Source of the DNA: an uncultured Clostridia bacterium
Lineage (GTDB): Bacteria > Bacillota > Clostridia > Lachnospirales > Lachnospiraceae
DNA: 14,976 nucleotides
Direction of reading: 5' to 3'
NCBI GenBank assembly: GCA_946405675.1
Contig: CAMJIC010000037.1
Location: 1 to 14,976, forward strand
Shown in pieces: positions 6,930 to 13,701 of this stretch. Within the stretch, counting starts at the first letter, position 1, and each line of letters starts with the position of its first letter. Position numbers and translations under genes: made by a program. The notes beneath the pieces were generated by a model. That model saw only the letters and a list, made by a program, of their open reading frames with translations, ran no database searches and was not told the origin of the DNA.

Positions 6930-6959
6930 TCAGGCCGCCCCTCTGGCGGGGGGTATGAC
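6930..6959 (+). repeat. GC-rich hairpin repeat, further copy
   Basis: This repeats 6870-6897 with one extra G: CAGGCCGCC, then CCTCT, then GGCGG and a G-run, ending in TATGAC. It lies 20 bp from the glnN stop codon, so the glnN transcript would carry this hairpin first and then the large palindrome. Confidence 0.75.
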
Positions 6960-6978
6960 CCGTATACTTACGTGAGCT

Positions 6979-9090
6979 TCACATCTCAAACAGCAGGTCC
7001 CCATAGGATGGCATCGGCCACATTTCCTTGTCTACGATCATCTCCAGACGGTCTACCGGGGCGCGGAGCTCTTCCATGGCTTTGCAGATCTCGTCGTGGC
7101 AGAATAATGCCCGTTCCCGGCCATTTGGCATATCCTCTACATCCCTGCTCAGTAAGATCAGTTTTTTCAGCGCCTGGCTTGTCTGTTCCAGGAGCTGTCC
7201 CGATTCTTCCAGCAATTCCCTGTGTACCTTTGCCGGTGCGCCGACGCTTTCCATGTTCCGTATGATCTCTGCCAGGCTGCCTGTCCAGCGGATGACGGAG
7301 GGAATGATGGACTTGGAGGCCATGTCGATCATGGTCATTGCCTCAATGTGGATGGTATTGGCATAGTTTTCATATTTGATCTCAACACGGCTCTCAAGCT
7401 CGGATCTGGAGAAGACGCCAAACTTTTCAAACATTGCAACGGAGGAATCCGATACCAGGGACGGGATCGCATCCACCATGGACGGGAGGTTGGGAAGCCC
7501 CCTTTCCTGCGCTTCCTGCACCCATTCCCTGGAATAGCCGTTTCCGTTGAAAATGATTCTCTGATGCTGTGTCAGATATCTCCTGATGAGTGTGTGGAGG
7601 GCCTTTTCAAAATCCTCTGCGCCTTCCAGTTCATCACAGGCATCCGAGAAAGCCTCCGCTGTAATCGTATTGAGGACAATGTTCGGAGCCGCAATGGAAT
7701 CTCTGGATCCCACCATGCGGAATTCAAACTTATTGCCGGTAAATGCAAAGGGACTCGTGCGATTGCGGTCAGTCGCGTCTTTGGAAAGATTCGGAAGCGT
7801 GCTCGCTCCTGTCGTCAGTTTCCCGCCCCGCAGGGAGCTGGTTGCCTCACCGGTCCTGATCAGCTGCATGACCAGATCCTCCAGCTGGTCCCCGAGAAAA
7901 ACGGAGATGATGGCCGGCGGAGCTTCATCCGCGCCCAGGCGATGGTCATTTCCCGGATCCGCAGCGGATTCCCTGAGCAAGTCAGCATGCTCGTCTACCG
8001 CTTTCAGGATGCAGGCCAGCACCAGCAGAAACTGATTGTTCTGGTGAGGCGTCTTGCCCGGGTCGAGCAGGTTGATCCCGTCATCGGTCTGCAGGGACCA
8101 GTTATTATGCTTGCCGGAGCCGTTGACCCCTGCGAAGGGCTTTTCATGGAGCAGGCAGCGCATGTCATGCCAGGAAGCCACCCGTTTGAGGGTCTGCATC
8201 ACAAGATGGTTGTTGTCCACCGCCAGGGACGCATTCTCATAGATCACCGCCAGCTCATGCTGCGCCGGAGCGACCTCATTGTGCTGTGTCTTGGCCGGAA
8301 CGCCGAGGCGCCACAGCTGCTGGTTCACATCCTTCATGAAGGACGCGACCCTTGTCCTGAGGGATCCATAATAGTGGTCGTCCAGCTCCTGCCCCTTCGG
8401 CGGCATCGCGCCAAACAGCGTACGGCCCGTGTAAACCAGATCCTTCCGCCTGTGGAAGGTCTTCTTGTCAACGAGGAAATATTCCTGCTCCGGGCCGACA
8501 TACGGCCTCACCTTCCGGGAGCTTGCATTTCCAAACAGGCGCAGCAGACGAAGGGACTGCTTGTTGATGGCATCCATGGAACGAAGGAGCGGGGTCTTGA
8601 AGTCCAGCGCTTCCCCGTTGTAGGAACAGAATGCGGTGGGGATGCAGAGCGTCGCGCCTGCCGCGTCCTTGCGCACAAAGGCAGGGGAAGTCATGTCCCA
8701 TGCCGTGTAGCCCCTCGCCTCGAAGGTTGCGCGAAGGCCGCCGGAGGGAAATGAGGATGCATCTGATTCTCCCTTGATCAGGTTCTTCCCGGACAGCTCC
8801 ATCAGGACCTTCCCGTCTTCCCCCGTCGATGCCAGGAAGGAATCGTGCTTTTCAGCAGTGGTTCCGGTCAGCGGCTGGAACCAGTGCGTGTAATGCGTTG
8901 CCCCCTTTTCAATCGCCCACTGCTTCATCGCTTCCGCGATCTCATCCGCTACCAGGGGATTCAGCTCACTGCCCTCCTCGATCGCCTTGTGCAGCTGGCG
9001 GTACACATTCTTCGGCAGCCTCGACTGCATCACGCTGTCAGAGAACACGTCCTCTCCGTAAATACTGGCAACATTGAAACCCTCTTCCAT
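6979..9090 (-). CDS. glnN: Glutamine synthetase type III (GlnN)
   Basis: A 703-residue type III glutamine synthetase, which makes glutamine from glutamate, ammonia and ATP in the cytoplasm; the family is about 700-730 residues and dodecameric. The N-terminal GSIII domain covers about 1-190. The catalytic domain shows VGPEQEYFLVD at 198-208 with metal-binding glutamates, NEVAPAQHELA at 271-281, GVNGSGKHNNWSL at 321-333, the loop around NRTSPFAFTGNKFEFRMVGS at 443-462 and NGNGYSREW at 515-523. A C-terminal helical extension ends the protein. The ATG at 9090 is chosen because AGGAGG stands five bases upstream and MEEGFNVASIYG is the usual start; the longer reading from 9171 would run through the terminator-like leader. 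Upstream lies a structured leader, so expression may be controlled after initiation. No other nitrogen gene is in the window. Confidence 0.96.
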   Translation of the reverse strand: MEEGFNVASIYGEDVFSDSVMQSRLPKNVYRQLHKAIEEGSELNPLVADEIAEAMKQWAIEKGATHYTHWFQPLTGTTAEKHDSFLASTGEDGKVLMELSGKNLIKGESDASSFPSGGLRATFEARGYTAWDMTSPAFVRKDAAGATLCIPTAFCSYNGEALDFKTPLLRSMDAINKQSLRLLRLFGNASSRKVRPYVGPEQEYFLVDKKTFHRRKDLVYTGRTLFGAMPPKGQELDDHYYGSLRTRVASFMKDVNQQLWRLGVPAKTQHNEVAPAQHELAVIYENASLAVDNNHLVMQTLKRVASWHDMRCLLHEKPFAGVNGSGKHNNWSLQTDDGINLLDPGKTPHQNNQFLLVLACILKAVDEHADLLRESAADPGNDHRLGADEAPPAIISVFLGDQLEDLVMQLIRTGEATSSLRGGKLTTGASTLPNLSKDATDRNRTSPFAFTGNKFEFRMVGSRDSIAAPNIVLNTITAEAFSDACDELEGAEDFEKALHTLIRRYLTQHQRIIFNGNGYSREWVQEAQERGLPNLPSMVDAIPSLVSDSSVAMFEKFGVFSRSELESRVEIKYENYANTIHIEAMTMIDMASKSIIPSVIRWTGSLAEIIRNMESVGAPAKVHRELLEESGQLLEQTSQALKKLILLSRDVEDMPNGRERALFCHDEICKAMEELRAPVDRLEMIVDKEMWPMPSYGDLLFEM

Positions 9091-9152
9091 AGGTGCCTCC
9101 TGCTCCTTCCTTCGGATCTGTAAATAATTCATCTGATACGGATGATATTTCC

Positions 9153-9200
9153 AAAAAAGGGAAAGGAGCATCCCGATGCTGTCTCACTGGAATGCTCCTT
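9153..9200 (-). terminator. Intrinsic terminator or attenuator in the glnN leader
   Basis: On the minus strand AAGGAGCATTCC pairs with GGGATGCTCCTT: 12 bp with one G-U pair and a 14-nt loop. The sequence then reads TCCC and six Ts (plus-strand A-run at 9153-9158). It ends about 60 bp before the glnN start, with no convincing promoter between. It therefore sits in the glnN leader as an attenuator would, though it could instead end read-through from the binding-protein gene 220 bp upstream. Confidence 0.65.
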
Positions 9201-9261
9201 ACATCCGATGCGGTTAATTTACATCATGTCTGACTGGAACGCAAGTATGAAGATATGGGCA

Positions 9262-9306
9262 GCGTACGCTGAAACGAAAAGATCGTCGGCGAACGCTGAT
9301 ACGAAA
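9262..9306. repeat. Pair of 18-bp direct repeats upstream of glnN
   Basis: GCGTACGCTGAAACGAAA (9262-9279) and GCGAACGCTGATACGAAA (9289-9306) differ at two positions and are spaced 27 bp start to start. They lie between the MglB-like gene and the terminator-like hairpin, in a stretch (9091-9422) that holds no supported gene. They could be paired regulator sites for glnN. Confidence 0.55.
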
Positions 9307-9373
9307 TGACACTGGGTATGGCCAGTAACCGGCCTGAAAGGATCGGGCTACGGCGAGGCTTTCCAACGCAGCA

Positions 9374-9425
9374 GATGAGCGTTTGGACAAGTCAGATGTA
9401 CAAGTTATTCTGTAACAGATCCTTA
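9374..9425. repeat. 53-bp intergenic repeat starting at a stop codon, copy 2
   Basis: Second copy of the repeat at 1-53. It again ends on the plus strand with TCCTTA, where TTA is the complement of the TAA stop of the leftward gene (here the MglB-like gene). Compared with copy 1 it has one T fewer and one T more around CTG-AACAG and a few substitutions. Confidence 0.6.
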
Positions 9426-10643
9426 CTCCAGCAGCGCCAGGTAAGATGCCGCATTCTCCGTCTTGACCATATTGATTGCGTAGGCATCATACAGGGCCGG
9501 ATTCATCAGCCGGTTGGTGATATTGGACTCTGTCTGCCCGTCGCCGCCTATGTACTCGACGTTCAGGTTCAGCAGGTCGTCATACTGCTGGAGCAGCGGC
9601 TGATAGGTCATGCTCAGGAAGTTGTCAGATGCATTATAGAGATTCAGCCATATATCCCTGACCGGGGAGGTCTCCTCGCTCAGCTGATTGGAAACCGGCG
9701 CATAGATGCGTGCAGCATCCAGGAAATCCTCATAATTCTCCCTGGTGACTGCCTGGTTCAGGGCGTAGTAGGAACGGGTCTGTTCATCATAATAAAAGTC
9801 ATCTTCGGAAAGGACATTGCCTGCCTCGTCCTCAGTGCCGATTCCCATGTCCGGCTCCACGCCGTCAAGCGCATTTCTCAAAACCCTGAGGGTAAGATAA
9901 GCCTGGACATCCGCGTGCTGGGAAATGGTTCCGGCATAGCCCTCCGCGATCGCTGCAACCGCGTCACTGTTCGCGTCATATCCGAAGGTCGGAACGCTTT
10001 CTTCCTTTGACCATGCATGGAACATCGCCATGCCCATGCCATCATTGTTGGAAACGATCATATCGATCTGATCACCGAAAGAGGAAGTCCAGATGCCGAT
10101 TGTGCTCTCCGCCGCCGCTGCATCCCAGGTCGCGCCGGAAGGGTTCTTCATCTCATGGGATGCCAGCTCCCGCACGGTCAGTCCCCCGATCTCGCCATCC
10201 TGCACGACAGAAGAACTGCCGTCCACATTGGTCTCAGCCGGGGAGGGATCGATCTCGCCGTCGACCGCAACGCCTGTTCCCAGCGCCTGTCGGATACCCC
10301 GCGTGCGGGCAATGGAGTCATTGTGGCCGATGTCGCCAATCGCCAGAACATAGCCTATGATGCCGTCGCCGTTCCGGTCGATGGTATCCAGATGGGCGTT
10401 GATATAGTCTACGATCATCTGACCCTGCAGCCCGGCGCCCTGGCTGGCATCAAATCCGACGTAACAGGTCTTCTCATTCCATGTCAGGGCATCCATGTCA
10501 AGCTCGCCGGTGGAGCTGTTGGAGGGCTGACGGTTCCACCAGACAACCGGCTTATCCGCATTCCCCGCAGCATGTGCTGTCACGCCGAACGCCATGCCGA
10601 TGGCAGCCGCAGCACTGAGCACAGAAAGCACTTTCTTATTCAT
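9423..10643 (-). CDS. mglB: Circularly permuted MglB-like galactose/glucose-binding protein
   Basis: A 406-residue exported sugar-binding protein. Residues 1-25 are a signal peptide ending in AHA, without a lipobox cysteine. Residues 31-310 match E. coli MglB from about residue 88 to its end: PVVWWNRQPS for PVVFFNKEPS, the DRNGDG loop at 89-94 in place of the calcium loop, GHNDSIART at 106-114, ATWD at 171-174, NND at 199-201 and YDA at 222-224. After a linker, residues 328-406 match the MglB N-terminus: LYNASDNFLS for YKYDDNFMS, then GDGQTESNITNRLMNP and YAINMV. The order of segments is thus permuted. Sugar-contact residues Asn37, His107, Asp109, Arg113, Trp173, Asn200 and Phe342/Asp340 can be matched, so a working fold is likely. 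Start is ATG 10643 with AAGGAGG seven bases upstream. No transporter genes follow; the neighbours suggest sugar sensing. Confidence 0.9.
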   Translation of the reverse strand: MNKKVLSVLSAAAAIGMAFGVTAHAAGNADKPVVWWNRQPSNSSTGELDMDALTWNEKTCYVGFDASQGAGLQGQMIVDYINAHLDTIDRNGDGIIGYVLAIGDIGHNDSIARTRGIRQALGTGVAVDGEIDPSPAETNVDGSSSVVQDGEIGGLTVRELASHEMKNPSGATWDAAAAESTIGIWTSSFGDQIDMIVSNNDGMGMAMFHAWSKEESVPTFGYDANSDAVAAIAEGYAGTISQHADVQAYLTLRVLRNALDGVEPDMGIGTEDEAGNVLSEDDFYYDEQTRSYYALNQAVTRENYEDFLDAARIYAPVSNQLSEETSPVRDIWLNLYNASDNFLSMTYQPLLQQYDDLLNLNVEYIGGDGQTESNITNRLMNPALYDAYAINMVKTENAASYLALLE

Positions 10644-10774
10644 ACCTGATCCTCCTTGTTCCGGATCACTCCGGAGAACCCCGTTTTATTCCTTCAGGAA
10701 TCATCTTCTGATCACTGTCCTCAATCAGCCCGGGTTCGCAGCCAGCCCGGCAAAGCAGATTCCGGATGACGGAA

Positions 10775-10812
10775 ACGCCTCACCCACTGGCCGCCCTGCT
10801 GACAGGGATGTG
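10775..10812 (+). repeat. Palindromic intergenic repeat, copy D
   Basis: CACCCACTGGCCGCC followed by GCTGACAGGGATGTGA matches the centre of copy B (CCCACAGGC, GCTGACAGGGAT, ATGG) and, more loosely, the GC-rich copies at 6775-6959. It lies in the 190-bp gap between the XylF-like and MglB-like genes, just past the stop codon of the former. No clear promoter was seen in that gap; a small TCCGGA-GTGA-TCCGGA hairpin stands ahead of the MglB-like ribosome binding site. Confidence 0.5.
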
Positions 10813-10834
10813 ACTTCTTCGGGTACATGGCTCG

Positions 10835-12004
10835 TCAGTCCACATTGAGATAGACATCCTCCCTTTGATGGAAGCCGCCGTCAATGATGACCTCGTCCAT
10901 GTTCTCTTTCGTCACCGCTGCCGGCTCCAGCGCGTAATACGGGACATCCTGTTTCCCATCGTGGATGGTCTGGGTGACCGGAATGGGGCTTTCCGGGTCG
11001 GTAATGTCCTCTCCCCTTGCCAGGGCAACCGCCAGCCTGGCGGCAGCCGAGGCCTCCTTGTCAACGGATTTGTACACCGTCATGCTCTGGGTTCCTTCCT
11101 CGATCCTCTGGCATGCAGAAAGCTCCGCGTCCTGCGCGACGACAGGAACCTTCCCCGCCATCTTATGCTCCGCCAGGGCACGGATCGCCTGACCGGCCAG
11201 ATCGTCATTTCCGCACATGATGCCGTCCACCTTCCCCCCGGTCTGCTCCAGACCTTCTGTGACTGCGTCAAATGCAAGCTCCGCCAGCCAGTTATCGCAG
11301 AAGGTGGAATAAGAGACCGTAATGCCGCATCCCTTGATCGCGTCTTCAAAGCCCTCCCGGACCTGCTCCACATTATGGTCGCTGGAGGAACCCTGGATCT
11401 GGAAGATCTGACCTCCCTCCGGAAGGCTTTTGGCAAGGGCCTGTCCCATGAGCGTTCCCACCATGCGGTTATCAAAGGAAATATACAGATCTGATCCCAC
11501 GTCCTGGATCAGCCGGTCGTAGCAGACGATCCGGATCCCCTGATCCTGCGCCTTCTTCACCACGTCCTTCAGCGCCTTCGCATCGATGGCGACGATCGTG
11601 ATGACATCCATCTTCTTTTCGATCAGATATTCGATCTGCTGGATCTGTTCTTCAACATCCCCGTTTGCATTCTGGACATTCACCTGTGCGCCAAGGCTCT
11701 GGGCCGTCGCCACAAAGACATCCCTGTCCCTGAGCCAGCGTTCGATCACAAAGGAATCAAATGAGATCCCGATCTGCACCGCCTCCTCGGATGCCTCACT
11801 GCCGCCTGAACGGTCCTGACCCGGTTCTTCCCTGGTCATGGAACAGCCGCCCGCAAAGAAAATGCCAAGAAGAAATACCGCGCAAAGAAAGAGCCTCCTG
11901 CCGGGCCTCCGCCCCGAAGGTTCCCCCGGCAGGACTCCAGGCCGGTGCCTCCTGCCATTGCTTCCGGCATTCCCGGCGAAAATGGTGGAATGATCCCTGT
12001 TCAC
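10835..12004 (-). CDS. XylF-like sugar-binding lipoprotein
   Basis: A 389-residue type I periplasmic-binding protein of the D-xylose/ribose group, anchored as a lipoprotein. Residues 38-54 are hydrophobic and end in FAGGC, giving an acceptable lipobox with Cys54. The binding domain covers about 77-350 in normal order: IGISFDSFVIERW, then NANGDVEEQIQQIEYLI, VITIVAIDAKAL, IVCYDRLI, ISFDNRMVGTLMGQ, CGNDDLAGQAI and VAQDAEL. YDRL, SFDN, GNDD and QDAE are typical of XylF. Start is GTG 12004 with GGGAGG five bases before it. No other start codon precedes the lipobox, so the long, arginine-rich n-region of 37 residues appears real. It stands 104 bp after the response regulator. By analogy with XylFII-LytS it may signal to the kinase rather than feed a transporter. 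The ligand, xylose or another pentose, is inferred. Confidence 0.9.
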   Translation of the reverse strand: MNRDHSTIFAGNAGSNGRRHRPGVLPGEPSGRRPGRRLFLCAVFLLGIFFAGGCSMTREEPGQDRSGGSEASEEAVQIGISFDSFVIERWLRDRDVFVATAQSLGAQVNVQNANGDVEEQIQQIEYLIEKKMDVITIVAIDAKALKDVVKKAQDQGIRIVCYDRLIQDVGSDLYISFDNRMVGTLMGQALAKSLPEGGQIFQIQGSSSDHNVEQVREGFEDAIKGCGITVSYSTFCDNWLAELAFDAVTEGLEQTGGKVDGIMCGNDDLAGQAIRALAEHKMAGKVPVVAQDAELSACQRIEEGTQSMTVYKSVDKEASAAARLAVALARGEDITDPESPIPVTQTIHDGKQDVPYYALEPAAVTKENMDEVIIDGGFHQREDVYLNVD

Positions 12005-12062
12005 GAAAACCTCCCTGCTCAGGACCTGCCGACAGATCCCTGCCCTCTGATCAAACAGTCCA

Positions 12063-12094
12063 AAAATCTAATATAACTGTTCAGAACAGTTACA
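12063..12094 (-). terminator. Dyad of the GTTCTGAAC family after the response regulator gene
   Basis: TAACTGTTC and GAACAGTTA (12074-12092) form a 9-bp inverted repeat with one central base. On the minus strand it is followed by TATTAGATTTTTGG, so it resembles an intrinsic terminator between the two-component genes and the lipoprotein gene. CTGTTCAGAACAGTTACA (12077-12094) differs by one base from the 18-mers at 4699 and 4724. Some read-through is likely, because no good promoter was seen between here and the lipoprotein gene. Confidence 0.55.
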
Positions 12095-12108
12095 AATCAG
12101 TCACATAC

Positions 12109-13701
12109 TCAGATATTCTGCTCCCTGTACTCCCGCGGTGTCATCCCGGTATGTTTTTTGAAGATCCTGCTGAAATAGTTGGGATCTGCATATCCGGACT
12201 GAAGGCCGGCTTCCCGGATCGTAAGGACCGGGCGCAGCAGCAGCTCCTTTGCATTGCGGATCCGAAGCTTCGTCAGGTAGTCGATGAAGTTCTCGCCAAC
12301 CTCTTCCTTAAACAGCTTGCTGAAATAGTATGGGCTGACATTGACCTCCTTGGAGACGTCATCCAGCGACAGCTCCTTTCGGAAGTTCTCCTGGATGAAC
12401 TTGCAGGCCTTCGAGACGGTGGTCTCATCCTTCTCCTCTGCCTGATTATGGATCGTTCCCGCTATGGTCGTCATATTGTCCAGGAACCAGCTCCGGATCT
12501 CCTGGGAACTGCGGAGCGCATTCACCTGAGTCAGATAATCCTTCCGGTAATCAAACGCATAGTTCACGGATCCTGCGTTGAAGGCTTCATGTTCGCACCG
12601 GAGGACGATCTCCAGCGCCTTCAGCCGCATACTGTCCAGATCGTCCGGATCATGGCGCACCATCCAGTCGCAGAACGTGTTGACATTCTCCCTGACCTGC
12701 GCCACATCTCCCCTGGAAAGGGCAGTGAAGGTATCACGCTCCAGCTCGATGGGGTAATCATCCTCATAGATGCCATGCGCCGAGATGTCCTCGATATGCA
12801 CCACCCGCGCACGGGAATCCCTGAGGGCATTGACCGCCTCCTGATAGCTCATGCGCAGATCCTTGAACCGGCAGGTCCTGCCGATCCCCGCGCGGAACCG
12901 CAGGGGCAGCATCTCGTCCAGGCGCTGCAGGAGCGATCTCATGTTATTGATGGTCTCGATCCTCTCATCATAGGTGACCGTCTCGTCGTTGTGCGGAACC
13001 ACAAGGATGATGCAGTCACTCATGACCGGGCCGATGATACACCGCTGAAAAGACTTGATCACCGAACGGATCTGCATATAATTTTCCTGCGCCTTCACCC
13101 TGCTCTCCACCGGGCTGAGGGGTCCCATCCCGGGGTTCTCCTCCCCGAAACGGATCACCTCTACATAGGCATCCTTTTCCCTGATCTCAAGCAGCTCCCT
13201 GTAGTATTCCTCCTCCTGCATGTCATCGGAGAGCAGCATTCCCGTGACGAATCCATTCTCCACGACTGGGATGATCGTCTCGAGCTTTTCCTGGATCTTC
13301 AGCTGGTCTGACCGCTTCTCCCGGATGCCGTCCACCTTCTTCATGGCATCCTCCACTGTCTGGAGGATCATGCTGCGCGAGACAGGCTTCATGATGTATT
13401 TCTCCACGCCCAGGGAAATGGCATCCTTTGCGTAGTCAAACTTATCATACGCGGAAATCACGTAGAACAGGCAGGACGAATTGAAGGAACGGATCTCCCG
13501 GATCGCCGCGATCCCGTTGATCCCGGGCATCTGGATATCCATAAAAACGATGTCCGGATGGAAGCTTTCCGCCTGCTCGATTGCCGTGCGCCCTGTCTTG
13601 GCAGTGGCGATCTCCACGCTCTGCCCATACTCCCGGGAAATGATCTCCTTCAGGGATTCCACCATGATCCCTTCATCATCTGCTATCAGAATCCGATACA
13701 T
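12109..13701 (-). CDS. YesN-type response regulator, receiver plus AraC helix-turn-helix
   Basis: A 530-residue cytoplasmic response regulator. Residues 1-120 are the receiver: acidic Asp8/Asp9, phospho-acceptor Asp55 in VFMDIQMPG, Ser83 in VISAYDKFDY and Lys105 in MKPVS. A long middle region of about 300 residues has no recognised motif but is usual in the YesN group. Residues from about 427 to the end form the two-helix-turn-helix AraC domain, with LSLDDVSKEVNVSPYYFSKLFKEEVG and AGLQSGYADPNYFSRIFKKHTGMTPREYR in the right order. The ATG at 13701 is chosen because MYRILIADDE is the canonical receiver start and AAAGGAG stands seven bases before it. It overlaps the end of the kinase gene by 26 bp, so the two are coupled. 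It presumably activates sugar uptake genes, which lie outside the window. Confidence 0.95.
   Translation of the reverse strand: MYRILIADDEGIMVESLKEIISREYGQSVEIATAKTGRTAIEQAESFHPDIVFMDIQMPGINGIAAIREIRSFNSSCLFYVISAYDKFDYAKDAISLGVEKYIMKPVSRSMILQTVEDAMKKVDGIREKRSDQLKIQEKLETIIPVVENGFVTGMLLSDDMQEEEYYRELLEIREKDAYVEVIRFGEENPGMGPLSPVESRVKAQENYMQIRSVIKSFQRCIIGPVMSDCIILVVPHNDETVTYDERIETINNMRSLLQRLDEMLPLRFRAGIGRTCRFKDLRMSYQEAVNALRDSRARVVHIEDISAHGIYEDDYPIELERDTFTALSRGDVAQVRENVNTFCDWMVRHDPDDLDSMRLKALEIVLRCEHEAFNAGSVNYAFDYRKDYLTQVNALRSSQEIRSWFLDNMTTIAGTIHNQAEEKDETTVSKACKFIQENFRKELSLDDVSKEVNVSPYYFSKLFKEEVGENFIDYLTKLRIRNAKELLLRPVLTIREAGLQSGYADPNYFSRIFKKHTGMTPREYREQNI

Noticed and set aside
6775..6959. Possible CRISPR array
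   Set aside because: Only three copies, one of them inverted, with unequal spacing and structured spacers, and no cas genes nearby.
7222..8754. A 510-codon plus-strand frame opposite glnN
   Set aside because: Antisense to a fully convincing glutamine synthetase, with no ribosome binding site or family resemblance; long antisense frames are common opposite GC-rich coding sequence.
9091..9240. Glutamine riboswitch (glnA motif) or ANTAR-target tandem hairpins
   Set aside because: I could not match the conserved core of the glutamine riboswitch or two clear hairpins with six-base A-x-x-G loops; only the terminator-like stem is supported.
9423..10643. Reading the MglB-like gene as simply N-terminally truncated with an unrelated tail
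   Set aside because: The C-terminal 79 residues match the missing N-terminal segment in order, including the Asp-Asn-Phe motif, so permutation explains both the loss and the tail.
11761..13311. A 516-codon plus-strand frame opposite the response regulator and lipoprotein genes
   Set aside because: Crosses two well-supported genes and their gap, and shows no recognisable domain; an antisense shadow.
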